A stretch of DNA of 38,525 nt from Microcaldota archaeon (GCA_021797995.1 JAJZYR010000008.1:1-38525), one strand, 5' to 3'. Shown: positions 26,820 through 36,006, counted from the stretch's first letter. Translations and numbers: made by a program. The notes: generated by a model not told the origin, from the letters alone.

Positions 26820-26872
26820 TTTCGTGAATGCCTCGCGAAGGAGTCATGACACAGGAATGAATTCGGCATGAT

Positions 26873-27394
26873 ATGGGAACAGGGGATTCAATGGCAAAGG
26901 ACCGCGAACAGATCATGAAGGAGCTCGAGGAGCTGAGGGAAGAGGTGAAGGGCATGGGTGCCGATGCCACTAGCAAGGGCTCGCAGAATGCCGATGCCGG
27001 AGATGCTGTCTCATCCCTTATGAAGGCTATGATAGAGGAGAGGGAGAGGACGAACAGGAGGCTTGAGGAGCTAAATCAGCGGATCACGCGGCTTAGGGAG
27101 GCTGTGGCATCTGCATATGAAGAGGAACCGCAGGCATACGCACCTGCCGACAGGGAGGTGGCCCTTTCGGAACTCGACCTTCTTGTGCTTAATTTCGTCC
27201 AATCGAGCGGAATGGTAAATGCAGATAACCTCAAGGAGTACATGCACTACAGCGGCAGGAACGCCGCCTGCGCAAGGCTGAACAAGCTATACCTGATGGG
27301 GCTGGTGGAAAGGCACCAGCTGGGCCACAAGGTTTATTACAAATTTGATGCTGGCAAGACGACCAAGACACTCATTATATCACCTCCACAATAG
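26873..27394 (+). CDS. Coiled-coil / winged-helix transcriptional regulator
   Basis: N-term coiled coil; C-term LSELDLLVLNFVQSSGMVNADNLKEYMHYSGRNAACARLNKLYLMGLVERHQLGHKVYYKFD is wHTH-like. Alternative start 26891. Confidence 0.65.
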   Translation: MGTGDSMAKDREQIMKELEELREEVKGMGADATSKGSQNADAGDAVSSLMKAMIEERERTNRRLEELNQRITRLREAVASAYEEEPQAYAPADREVALSELDLLVLNFVQSSGMVNADNLKEYMHYSGRNAACARLNKLYLMGLVERHQLGHKVYYKFDAGKTTKTLIISPPQ

Positions 27395-27401
27395 GGAACA
27401 G

Positions 27402-27423
27402 GGCCTGCCTGCCAGGGCAGGCC
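27402..27423 (+). terminator. GC-rich hairpin just downstream of the wHTH gene
   Basis: GGCCTGCC-TGCCAG-GGCAGGCC: perfect 8-bp stem, 6-nt loop, 8 nt after the stop codon. Confidence 0.45.
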
Positions 27424-27483
27424 GTACTACTTCTTTCGATCACGGTAAGCGTTAAATAACCTCTTAGCTTACTTAGTACCTAT

Positions 27484-28509
27484 ATGGAGGAAGTAATCTC
27501 GATTTCGCATGCTACCGATATAGACGGGGTGGGGAGCTCCTCGCTAATAAGGATGAAGTATGGAATACCGCAGGACAGGGTTTTCTTCACCGACTACAAC
27601 GTCGAGAGCATTAGGATGGTGGAGAAGGGGATAAAGAGGCTCCTTACAAACAAGACAACCGTATTCCTCATCGACCTTGGAGTAAACGAGAGGACCGGGC
27701 CCGCCTTCCTCAGGATGCTGAGGAACGTAAAGAGAAAGGGAGGGAAAGTCCTCTGGTTCGACCACCACCCCTGGACCGGAAAAAGCGTGAGGGAACTGGA
27801 GAGCATCTGCGATACGGCAATCTACGGGGAGAATCGCAGATACTGCGGTGCGGAGATAACAAGGAGGGAGTTGGGCCTCAGGGACGGATTCACGGAGCGC
27901 TTATGCAGGCTGGTGCACTACTCCGACTTCAATATAAGACCAAGGAAGGCAAATGATTACAGGATAATAGGAACATATGCGCTGAGCATTGCCTACTACC
28001 ACACGCTCGGCCATGAGAGGAGCATGCGGGGACTCAGGCACATGACCAGCGTAATCTCCAATGGAAGGCTTCTTGACGGGAGAATCAGGTCTGATGCAGG
28101 GAGGTTCAGAAGGCTGAACGACGGCCAGGTTGCAAGGATGCTGAGAGACGTCTATCTTGGAAGGAACATCGCATTGGGCTTTGCCGGCCACATACAGAAG
28201 ACGTATGCCTGCATGAAGCTTATAGAGAAGACAGGCAGGGACATCGGGGTATATGTAAATCTCATAGACCACAGGGGGCACATGAGGAGCGTCAGGAGCG
28301 ATTGTTCGCAGCTTGCGGTGAGGTTCGGGGGAGGGGGCCACCCCCATGCATCGGGATTCTCGCCGGATTTTAGAAAGTACAACAACTTCAGGAGCAGGCT
28401 GGACAGGGAGAGACTGCTTGAAGACCTTGTCAAGACTGCAGATAGGATCAACCTGAAGCCGGCGAGGGGGCATCAGGGCAGCTCGAGCAAAGAGGCGCTG
28501 TTCAACTAG
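27484..28509 (+). CDS. DHH-family phosphoesterase
   Basis: SHATDIDGVGSSSLIRM, FLIDLGVNER, KVLWFDHHPW, FGGGGHPHASGF (DHH/DHHA1 motifs). Confidence 0.9.
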   Translation: MEEVISISHATDIDGVGSSSLIRMKYGIPQDRVFFTDYNVESIRMVEKGIKRLLTNKTTVFLIDLGVNERTGPAFLRMLRNVKRKGGKVLWFDHHPWTGKSVRELESICDTAIYGENRRYCGAEITRRELGLRDGFTERLCRLVHYSDFNIRPRKANDYRIIGTYALSIAYYHTLGHERSMRGLRHMTSVISNGRLLDGRIRSDAGRFRRLNDGQVARMLRDVYLGRNIALGFAGHIQKTYACMKLIEKTGRDIGVYVNLIDHRGHMRSVRSDCSQLAVRFGGGGHPHASGFSPDFRKYNNFRSRLDRERLLEDLVKTADRINLKPARGHQGSSSKEALFN

Positions 28510-28522
28510 ACATGGTGTATCA

Positions 28523-28828
28523 ATGAAGTATAACAAATTAATACGGGACAGGCTTCCCGAGATTATGAAAAGGGAAGGGAAGGCAGTCAAGACGCACAGG
28601 GCAGACGACAGCGAGTATATCCAGAAGCTGAAGGCGAAGCTCGTAGAGGAGGCCGCTGAGTACAGCAGGGATGAGAACGTGGAGGAGCTGGCAGACCTGA
28701 TGGAAGTGATATATGCCGTTCTTGCCTTCAAGGGAGTAGGCAGGGATGCTGTCGAGGAGATGAGGAGGAGGAAGGAGGTTGAGCGCGGCGGGTTTAGCGG
28801 CAGACTGGTTCTTGAAGAGGTTACCTGA
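28523..28828 (+). CDS. MazG/PRA-PH-like nucleotide pyrophosphohydrolase
   Basis: YNKLIRDRLPEIM...KLVEEAAEYSRDENVEELADLMEVIYAVL: EExxE...ExxD motif. Confidence 0.85.
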   Translation: MKYNKLIRDRLPEIMKREGKAVKTHRADDSEYIQKLKAKLVEEAAEYSRDENVEELADLMEVIYAVLAFKGVGRDAVEEMRRRKEVERGGFSGRLVLEEVT

Positions 28829-28861
28829 CCTTTTAGATGCCCTTGCAGCCGTGACATCGGC

Positions 28862-30070
28862 TTATGCCAGGATTCCATACCCTGAGAGCTTCCATCTCTG
28901 GCCGTAATTCCTGAGAACCGATATCTTCTCGGCCTTGTCGGCACAGATGGTGTGCTTCAGGCTTATTTCCAGCCTGCTCTTCTTTATCTTCGTTATGTAT
29001 CCGACTACTGTGCCCGTGCCTATCCCAAGAAGCACAAGCTCGTCCGGCTTGAATGCCTGCTTCGGAAGATCGGTCCTGTTGAGTGAGCTGTAATTTATCG
29101 CTATGCTGTTCGACGAGTCCGGGAGTTTTCCCACATGCCCGACTATCTGCCCGACAAGGCCGTCGGCCTTTGAGAGCGCAGGATCTGCTGTCGTTCCTAT
29201 CGCAACCAGCCCTCCGGGAATTGCCTCGTTGAGGTGCTCGCTTCCCGCTGAAAGGCTCTCTATCCTGGTGATGATCGGCTCGAATGACTCCCTCTTTGAC
29301 TTGTCCCTTGCCGTATTTATCCCGGGCCTTATCTCTATCTCGTCACCGACCTTGAACCTTCCCCGCGCTATCGACCCGCCGATCACTCCTCCAACTAAAT
29401 CCTTTATCGGAGTGCCGGGCTTATTGACGTCGAAAGACCTTGCAACATAAAGGACAGGATCGGCATTCAGGTCTCTTTCCGGGACCTTTATCTTCATTAT
29501 TTCATCGAGCAGTGCGTCGACGTTTATGTTCTTGTTCGCCATCACAGGTATTATCGGTGCGCCTTCGATCCTGCTTCCCTTGACAAAGTTCTTTATCTGC
29601 TCGTAGTGCCTCTTTGCCTTCTCCTTCCCTACAACGTCAATCTTCGTCTGCACTATTATTACGTTCTTTATTCCGAGGGCGTTGATCAGCATGAGGTGCT
29701 CCCTTGTCTGCGGCATCGGAGCCGGCTCCGCCGCGGAGATGACGAATAGCGCCGCATCTATAAGGCTGGAACCTGCAATAGCTGTTGCCATGAGGGTTTC
29801 GTGGCCTGGGGCGTCCAGCAGCGAGATCCTCCTTACAATCTCCGATTCGGAGCCGTCCGGGCACTTGTCCTCGGTGGTAAACGGGTATTGTGAGGAGCCC
29901 TTGCACCTCCTTATCGCTGCATCCGCATATCCCAGCTTTATGGTCATGCTCCTCTTTACGCTCTCGCTGTGCTTATCCGTCCACTGATGGGTGAGCGCCG
30001 CCGTAAGCGTCGTCTTGCCATGGTCTACATGGCCAAGTGTCCCTATATTCATCTCGCTCTGCTTAAGCAT
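28862..30070 (-). CDS. eif2g: Translation initiation factor 2 subunit gamma
   Basis: NIGTLGHVDHGKTTLTAALT, SLLDAPGHETLMATAIAGSSLIDAALFVISA, QTKIDVV, RSFDVNKPGTPIKDLVGGVIGGSI. Confidence 0.95.
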   Translation of the reverse strand: MLKQSEMNIGTLGHVDHGKTTLTAALTHQWTDKHSESVKRSMTIKLGYADAAIRRCKGSSQYPFTTEDKCPDGSESEIVRRISLLDAPGHETLMATAIAGSSLIDAALFVISAAEPAPMPQTREHLMLINALGIKNVIIVQTKIDVVGKEKAKRHYEQIKNFVKGSRIEGAPIIPVMANKNINVDALLDEIMKIKVPERDLNADPVLYVARSFDVNKPGTPIKDLVGGVIGGSIARGRFKVGDEIEIRPGINTARDKSKRESFEPIITRIESLSAGSEHLNEAIPGGLVAIGTTADPALSKADGLVGQIVGHVGKLPDSSNSIAINYSSLNRTDLPKQAFKPDELVLLGIGTGTVVGYITKIKKSRLEISLKHTICADKAEKISVLRNYGQRWKLSGYGILA

Positions 30071-30092
30071 CCCGACAATCCTCTTGCTGACC

Positions 30093-30479
30093 TTACTCCT
30101 TCTTCTCCTTCTTTGCGAAGAGCTGCTCGGCGGGAATCTTGCCGTATTCCGTGATTACTGCGTTTATCTGGGCAGTATCACTGCTTACCGTATTTCCGCG
30201 TATCATTCTGCGCTTCCTGAGCCCGTGCCTTGCCCCTCTTATCCCCGCCCCGCCGCTCAGGAGGGGCCATGCCTTCCGCGTGCCGTCGATCTCCCTTCTC
30301 GATGGGGCTCCGGTGTTGTCACTCAGTCCAGTTATCTGAAGCTTGAATCCTTCAAGCTTTGCCACAGACCCTTCCACCTGCTCCCCTATCCTCTTCCCGA
30401 TAACCATCGGCTCGAATTCCTTTGGCACCTCTGCCTGCGAGGTCTTCCCGCTCTTCTTGTCAGAATACACTATCTTCAC
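30093..30479 (-). CDS. rps6e: Ribosomal protein eS6
   Basis: MKIVYSDKKSGKTSQAEVP...IGEQVEGSVAKLEGFKLQITGLSDNTGAPSRREIDGTRKAWPLLSGGAGIRG...RKRRMIRGNTVS. Confidence 0.9.
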   Translation of the reverse strand: MKIVYSDKKSGKTSQAEVPKEFEPMVIGKRIGEQVEGSVAKLEGFKLQITGLSDNTGAPSRREIDGTRKAWPLLSGGAGIRGARHGLRKRRMIRGNTVSSDTAQINAVITEYGKIPAEQLFAKKEKKE

Positions 30480-30509
30480 ATAATCAACTCTTGATTATTA
30501 CTGCACGGA

Positions 30510-32666
30510 TCAGCGGTACATGCTCTCCGGCTCTTCCTTGAACCTCTTGATCCTCTCCGCAAGCTCCTTCGGGACAGTGGGCCGCACGTCCTGCATCGCC
30601 TTCATGAAATCCTCCTTGTTGACCGTGTCTCGCTTGCTTCTTATGGCGTTCATGCCAGCTTCCCTGCAGATGTTCTCTATTTCAGCGCTCGTGTAGTTTT
30701 CAGTAAGGTTTGCAAACTCAGACAACACTACGCTCTTGTCGAGTGGCATGCGCTTGGTGTGTATCTCCAATATCTTCAGCCTTGCAGGCGCATCAGGCAT
30801 CGGTATCTCGATTATCTTGTCGAACCTGCCTGGACGGAGAAGCGCATGATCCACCCTCTCGGGGTTGTTTGTAGCCGCAAGTATCACGATGTCTTTTGTC
30901 TCAAGGAGCCCATCCATCTCTGTAAGCAGGGTGTCTACGACCCTCTCGCTCACGTGGGAGTCCCCTGAATACTCGCCCTTTGGAACGGCTATCGAATCTA
31001 TCTCGTCGATGAAGATGATGCATGGCGCGGCAAGCCTCGCCTTTCTGAATATCTCGCGCACGGTCTTCTCGCTCTCCCCGACATACTTGCTAAGGACCTC
31101 GGGCCCCTTGATTGAGATGAAGTTTGCCTCGCGCTCCGTCGCAACTGCCTTTGCCAGCAGCGTCTTGCCGGTGCCCGGGGGCCCTACAAGGAGCACCCCC
31201 TTGATGGGCCTTATTCCCATCTTTACGAACTGTTCAGGATGCTTGAGGGGTAGCTCAACAGCTTCCTTTATCTCCTCCCTGATGTGGTCAAGTCCACCGA
31301 TGTCGGACCAGTGCACGTTGGGTCTCTCTACGAATACCTCTCTGAGCGCGCTGGGCTGTATGCTCTTCATCGCATTCATGAAGTCAGACCGTGTCACGGT
31401 GAGATTGAGAAGCACCTCTGCCGGTATCTGCTGCTTGTCTATTATCTTTGGAAACACGGTGCGGAGAGTGGACATCGCAGCCTCGCGTACAAGCGCATTG
31501 AGGTCGGCGCCAGTGTATCCGTGGGTCATGTTTGCAAGCTCGTCTATGCTCACGTCCTTCGCCATAGGCATGTTTCTCGTATGTATCTGGAGTATCTCCT
31601 TCCTTGCATTCCTGCTCGGGACGCCTATCTCTATCTCCCTGTCGAATCTCCCAGGCCTGCGGAGGGCCCCTTCTATCGCGTCAGGCCTGTTGGTTGCCGC
31701 AAGCACTATCACCTGGCCGCGGTGCGACATGCCATCCATAAGCGTAAGCAGCTGCGAGACCATCCTCCTCTCCACCTCGTTGGTGGCTTCCTCCCTCTTT
31801 GGCGCAATCGCGTCTATCTCGTCCATGAAGATGATCGTCGGGGCCTTCTCATTCGCATCCTTGAATATCTCCCTGAGTTTCTCCTCGGACTCGCCGACGA
31901 ATTTGGAGACCAGCTCTGGGCCTGACACCGCTATGAAGTTTGCATCGCTCTCATTTGCAACTGCCTTTGCCAGCAGCGTCTTGCCGGTGCCCGGGGGCCC
32001 GTAGAGCAATACGCCGCGCGGAGGCTCTATTCCGAGCCTCTCGAACAGCTCTGGATACCTGATTGGAAGCTCGACCATCTCGCGTATCTTCTGCTTTACG
32101 TCATCAAGCCCCCCGATATCCTCATAGTGCACATCGGCGATCTTTACGAGCGATTCCGATACGGGCTCGTCCTTTACGATGAAGTGGGTGTCCTTTGTGA
32201 TCTTCACAATGCCGTGCGGAACTACCTGCACGACAAGAAAGTTGAAGACGAGGCCGAACATCGGGATTGGCACCGAATCGCCCTTTACCAGAGGCCTGTT
32301 CTCTAGCCTTCGCTTGGCATATTCTGAGAAATCCGGCGAAAGAGGGGGTTTCTGGCTTGGCGGCGGGGCAAGGATTATCTTCTCGGCGTCCTTCACCAGC
32401 GCCTTTGACGCGAAAATCTTGTCGCCGATGCCGGCGCCGACATTCTGCCGCAGATAGCCGTCGATTCTTATAAAACCGAGGCCCTCGTCGCTGGGATGCG
32501 CCTGCCACACGGTTGCGGCAGTGGTCTTCAGCTTTCCCTTTATCTCCACTATGTCCCCAGATACAACGTCTAGGAGCTTTCTCGACTTGGCGTCTATCCT
32601 GGCTATGCTCCTCCCTGAATCGGTTACAAGCGCATCAGCGACAGTAAGCTCTATGCCGTTTACCAT
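30510..32666 (-). CDS. Cdc48/VCP-type tandem AAA+ ATPase
   Basis: N-domain plus two AAA modules: GVLLYGPPGTGKTLLAKAVANES, IIFMDEIDAIAPKRE; GVLLVGPPGTGKTLLAKAVATE, IIFIDEIDSIAVPKG. Confidence 0.95.
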   Translation of the reverse strand: MVNGIELTVADALVTDSGRSIARIDAKSRKLLDVVSGDIVEIKGKLKTTAATVWQAHPSDEGLGFIRIDGYLRQNVGAGIGDKIFASKALVKDAEKIILAPPPSQKPPLSPDFSEYAKRRLENRPLVKGDSVPIPMFGLVFNFLVVQVVPHGIVKITKDTHFIVKDEPVSESLVKIADVHYEDIGGLDDVKQKIREMVELPIRYPELFERLGIEPPRGVLLYGPPGTGKTLLAKAVANESDANFIAVSGPELVSKFVGESEEKLREIFKDANEKAPTIIFMDEIDAIAPKREEATNEVERRMVSQLLTLMDGMSHRGQVIVLAATNRPDAIEGALRRPGRFDREIEIGVPSRNARKEILQIHTRNMPMAKDVSIDELANMTHGYTGADLNALVREAAMSTLRTVFPKIIDKQQIPAEVLLNLTVTRSDFMNAMKSIQPSALREVFVERPNVHWSDIGGLDHIREEIKEAVELPLKHPEQFVKMGIRPIKGVLLVGPPGTGKTLLAKAVATEREANFISIKGPEVLSKYVGESEKTVREIFRKARLAAPCIIFIDEIDSIAVPKGEYSGDSHVSERVVDTLLTEMDGLLETKDIVILAATNNPERVDHALLRPGRFDKIIEIPMPDAPARLKILEIHTKRMPLDKSVVLSEFANLTENYTSAEIENICREAGMNAIRSKRDTVNKEDFMKAMQDVRPTVPKELAERIKRFKEEPESMYR

Positions 32667-32930
32667 ATGTCAAAACACCGCATTTAACCATTATTACGGT
32701 TTACTTTAGTGTATGAATTAATATAAATACTCCGTTCAGTTTAGGCTGCCTGGTGGGGATGGGTTCCCTGCACGTCGGAATGCATAAAAGGGGCGCGATA
32801 CTCTGCTGCGCGCCTGCCATGGCCCGGCACCTTCATCTGCTGCAAGGCATACGGTTTTAAATATTCTCTCTGCATCATATATGAACCTAATCGCCAATTG
32901 CTCGATTTTACCTTCTGGCCGGTGCCGTAA

Positions 32931-33083
32931 ATGGGAAAATTTCCAATAGCTGATGATAATCTGGCAAACGTCATGATCTGCAGGAGATGCAAGTCAAGGA
33001 ACAGGATGGCTGCGGAGAAGTGCAGGAAGTGCGGCTATGGATACCTCAGGCCGAAGAGGAAGGAGAAGAGGGTCAAGAAGTGA
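32931..33083 (+). CDS. rpl40e: Ribosomal protein eL40 (50 aa), not in the supplied track
   Basis: ATG 32931 to TGA 33081-33083: MGKFPIADDNLANVMICRRCKSRNRMAAEKCRKCGYGYLRPKRKEKRVKK with CxxC...CxxC zinc ribbon. Confidence 0.85.
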   Translation: MGKFPIADDNLANVMICRRCKSRNRMAAEKCRKCGYGYLRPKRKEKRVKK

Positions 33084-33105
33084 CGCTGATCTGACTTATG
33101 AAAGA

Positions 33106-33339
33106 GTGAATGCAATGGATGAATTGTCGCCTATAGAGAAACTGGTGGTGCAGGCCATGGAGGAGCTTGGAGCCACAAAAGAGGAAAAGAAGAAGACGGC
33201 CGATGACATAGCAAAGAAGTGCAACAGGCCTAAGAGCATGGTCACTAATGCCCTTGTGGCGCTTTCCAACAAAGGGGCCGTCAAGAGGGTTGTAAGGGAG
33301 AAGGCGTCTGGCTACTACGTCTCAAGCGCACAGGCATAG
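33106..33339 (+). CDS. Small winged-helix protein
   Basis: ELSPIEKLVVQAMEELGATKEEKKKTADDIAKKCNRPKSMVTNALVALSNKGAVKRVVREKASGYYV; GTG 33106 or ATG 33115 is preferred over 33037, which would overlap eL40. Confidence 0.6.
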   Translation: MNAMDELSPIEKLVVQAMEELGATKEEKKKTADDIAKKCNRPKSMVTNALVALSNKGAVKRVVREKASGYYVSSAQA

Positions 33340-33348
33340 GTCCCTTCA

Positions 33349-34251
33349 ATGGCAGAGAGCACCGGCTCCATCGAGTTTTTTGCCAGATATAACTCATGGA
33401 TAGCTGCAAGAACGATGGATATAAATGAAGGCACCGCTCCGAAGGATGTGGCGCGCTTCCTCATCGCTGTCAGGGAGGATGCCGACAGGAAGGCCTTTGA
33501 GATTCTGGGCATAAACCTGAAAGAGATTGACGCTTATTCTGACACTGCCACAAAGAACCTGCCTAAAGGAAGTTACATGGAGCTTGTCTCCATTTACAAG
33601 ACCCTCGGATCCGCAGACGTCGAGGAGGTTGTGAACAGGGCTTCATACGCGAGGGAGGAGCTCAAGCCATTTGCCAAAGCGTACCTTCTAAGGAGTGCGC
33701 TGGAAAAACTTGGCCTTGACCACTATATAACAAGGAAGAACAGGGCCTTCGCCGGAAACGGAGGCACGACAAAGTCGGATGGCCAGGTGCCCTTCCAGTC
33801 GCAGGGGATAGTGTTCACGGCAAAGTACGGCGAATGGATCTCGATAAAGAAGATGTCAATAGATGGGAGGACAAAGCCCGAGGAGGTTGCAGCGCATCTC
33901 TCATCAATAAGGATGGCATGCGAACGGAAGTCTGCGGAGATCCTTGGACTGGATACTGGAATACTTGAAAGCTATGCGGCTGACATGACCGCCAATATGA
34001 GGAAGAGCGCTGCAAATCTTGAAAAGATAACGAGGGCACTGGACGAGGCAGGGGCAATAAAGGCGGCCGAAGATTCATGCAAAGGGGACCAGTCTCTCAG
34101 TGATGCTGCAAGGACTTACCTCTTCAGCATCATGCTCAGGAACCTGAAGCTCGACCTCGAGGTAAGCCCTGACACGCTCATGGACATGTTTCCCGGGCTC
34201 AAGATACCGAAGCCCAGGGGAAGGATGCCGGGCCAGAAGAAGAGGCAGTAA
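33349..34251 (+). CDS. Hypothetical helical protein with internal duplication
   Basis: FFARYNSWIAARTMDINEGTAPKDVARFLIAVREDADRKAFEILGINL aligns by eye with FTAKYGEWISIKKMSIDGRTKPEEVAAHLSSIRMACERKSAEILGLDT. Confidence 0.65.
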   Translation: MAESTGSIEFFARYNSWIAARTMDINEGTAPKDVARFLIAVREDADRKAFEILGINLKEIDAYSDTATKNLPKGSYMELVSIYKTLGSADVEEVVNRASYAREELKPFAKAYLLRSALEKLGLDHYITRKNRAFAGNGGTTKSDGQVPFQSQGIVFTAKYGEWISIKKMSIDGRTKPEEVAAHLSSIRMACERKSAEILGLDTGILESYAADMTANMRKSAANLEKITRALDEAGAIKAAEDSCKGDQSLSDAARTYLFSIMLRNLKLDLEVSPDTLMDMFPGLKIPKPRGRMPGQKKRQ

Positions 34252-34288
34252 CGACTTTTATACCTGTACGTATAAATCGTCTTATCGC

Positions 34289-34361
34289 GGGGAGTTAGGC
34301 TAGCTTGGTAGGCTTTGAGCTTTGGGAGTTCAAGACACGTGTTCAAATCACGTACTCCCCG
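34289..34361 (+). tRNA. tRNA-Pro (anticodon UGG)
   Basis: Acceptor GGGGAGT/ACTCCCC; D arm GGCT-AGCTTGGTA-GGCT; anticodon arm TGAGC-TTTGGGA-GTTCA; T arm ACGTG-TTCAAAT-CACGT; discriminator G; no encoded CCA; TATA-like CTTTTATACC at about 34255. Confidence 0.9.
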
Positions 34362-34450
34362 TTGTACTCCAGGGATATAGCTAACGTCCAAAAATGGCAC
34401 TCTTCTTCATACGAAAAACCATAAATAAGAGAAATGTATATCAGCTTACT

Positions 34451-34843
34451 ATGTGGGAGTACGTCGAAGAGCATTGGGAGTTGCTTCTTAATAGGATAAT
34501 GGAGGACTTATCTGATCCAAGAGAAAAATTCAGAGAAGGAATGAAAGAGGCATGGGGTGGTTTCCTAGTAATGACGCTAGCTAATGTCTTTTTCTTAACA
34601 CTCAATGCACTGCCAAAAGAATTTCAGATAGGCACAACAGGTATACTGATCCTTATCTGTGCCACACCATTTATTGCTACACTTGCATTGGCACAGGGTT
34701 TGCGAAAGGGCGGAACATTTTACTTCATAGGGTTTGTGCTATTATACTCCTTATTTATCTATGGGCATGTGGCAAACTTCTACGAACCAGTCGGAGAGAT
34801 GCTTGGGGCATTTGTAATGCTTGCCATTTGGGAGAAGTTATGA
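34451..34843 (+). CDS. Small multi-TM membrane protein of the island
   Basis: MWEYVEEHWELLLNRIMEDLSDPREKFREGMKEAWGGFLVMTLANVFFLTL...; in-frame ATG 34451 is preferred over 34394. Confidence 0.5.
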   Translation: MWEYVEEHWELLLNRIMEDLSDPREKFREGMKEAWGGFLVMTLANVFFLTLNALPKEFQIGTTGILILICATPFIATLALAQGLRKGGTFYFIGFVLLYSLFIYGHVANFYEPVGEMLGAFVMLAIWEKL

Positions 34844-34900
34844 GCATCTTACTTATATAGTGAGCTTGACGCATTTATCAGCATGTGAACGGGACGTTTT

Positions 34901-35848
34901 ATGGTAGCTTCAGATGCTGAGAAAAAATTACTGGAAATGAAGAAGGATAGGATACGGCGTGCTATTTTATTAGTTTGCAAATTTAACAATGTCGATCCGC
35001 CAAAAATAAACTTTAAGGGTTGTACCCACGAATGGAAGAACGAGGGTGGAATACAGCTTGCACATTACCATAGTGGTATGATTTGTGTCTCTGAAAGGCA
35101 GTTAAAATTGGAACATCTTGGGGACGGACTTGAAGAGACGGCTGTACACGAAGTTATGCATCATCTTGGTTTTAATCACAATACGAATGCAAAACGAAGA
35201 GACTTTGAAAAGAGGAAAAATCAGGTCATGCGCGCACTGTGGAAGGAATTACGTGCGCCATTGCCAACTAAGGAAGGGGAAGGGAGAAGTATTAAGAGGG
35301 TACAACCATCTGTAGAACAAAAGCGACAGGAACTTGAATCGGAAGTAAGGATATTGATATCTCAACTCGATGACGCAAGCGGAGAGGCAAGACTAAGGAT
35401 CTTAGATCAGATAGAAGCAGCAAAAAGAGAACTGCACAAAATCAGTTCTGTTGACAATAAAGAACGGCCAATAATAAAGGAAGTAAACGCCAAAGAACCT
35501 AGCAGTGCACGTGTCCCACATGTAGCTATGACTAAATCTCAAATAGAAGAATCTCGTAAAAAGTTGGGCATAGAAGAATCTAAATCAACAATTAAACCTA
35601 CAAAAACTACGGTAAAAACAGAGCCCAGATCACCGCCAAGAAGTGTGGTCGCAAAGAAACATACAAGCATATTAAGCAAAATGAAAAACTTTCTGGAAGG
35701 ATTAGTCAAAGGATTTAAAACGCAGATTATTAGTGGGCATTGTTATTACTGTGGTGATAACTTTGATGACATAGTAAGACCACAAAGATGTCCATCCTGT
35801 GGACATCTCTATTGTAGTAATCCCTGCATTAACATACATCGATGTTAG
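34901..35848 (+). CDS. Putative zinc metallopeptidase (HExxHxxGxxH) with C-terminal AN1-like zinc finger
   Basis: ETAVHEVMHHLGFNHN contains HExxHxxGxxH; C-term GHCYYCGDNFDDIVRPQRCPSCGHLYCSNPCINIHRC is AN1-like; coiled-coil linker. Confidence 0.7.
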   Translation: MVASDAEKKLLEMKKDRIRRAILLVCKFNNVDPPKINFKGCTHEWKNEGGIQLAHYHSGMICVSERQLKLEHLGDGLEETAVHEVMHHLGFNHNTNAKRRDFEKRKNQVMRALWKELRAPLPTKEGEGRSIKRVQPSVEQKRQELESEVRILISQLDDASGEARLRILDQIEAAKRELHKISSVDNKERPIIKEVNAKEPSSARVPHVAMTKSQIEESRKKLGIEESKSTIKPTKTTVKTEPRSPPRSVVAKKHTSILSKMKNFLEGLVKGFKTQIISGHCYYCGDNFDDIVRPQRCPSCGHLYCSNPCINIHRC

Positions 35849-35865
35849 AGAGCCTCAAATTCTTT

Positions 35866-36006
35866 TCAATGAAGACCTAAAAGGAATAAGATGATAAGAA
35901 CCATTACAAAAGCAATTGCTGCTAGCTTAAGGCTCTTAAGCATCATGAACAATACAAAGAACACAATGACTGCTCCTCCAATAGTAGCTATAATGTAACT
36001 TACCAT
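35866..36006 (-). CDS. Tiny two-TM membrane ORF (46 aa), not in the supplied track
   Basis: ATG at 36006 to TGA at 35866: MVSYIIATIGGAVIVFFVLFMMLKSLKLAAIAFVMVLIILFLLGLH. Confidence 0.4.
   Translation of the reverse strand: MVSYIIATIGGAVIVFFVLFMMLKSLKLAAIAFVMVLIILFLLGLH

Noticed and set aside
27901-28944. 347-aa minus-strand ORF opposite the DHH and MazG-like genes
   Set aside because: Covers two well-supported plus-strand genes; translation is low-complexity without recognisable motifs.
30865-32004. 379-aa plus-strand ORF (and 31284..31925) opposite Cdc48
   Set aside because: Antisense shadow of a strongly conserved tandem AAA ATPase; Ser-rich translation with no recognisable domain.
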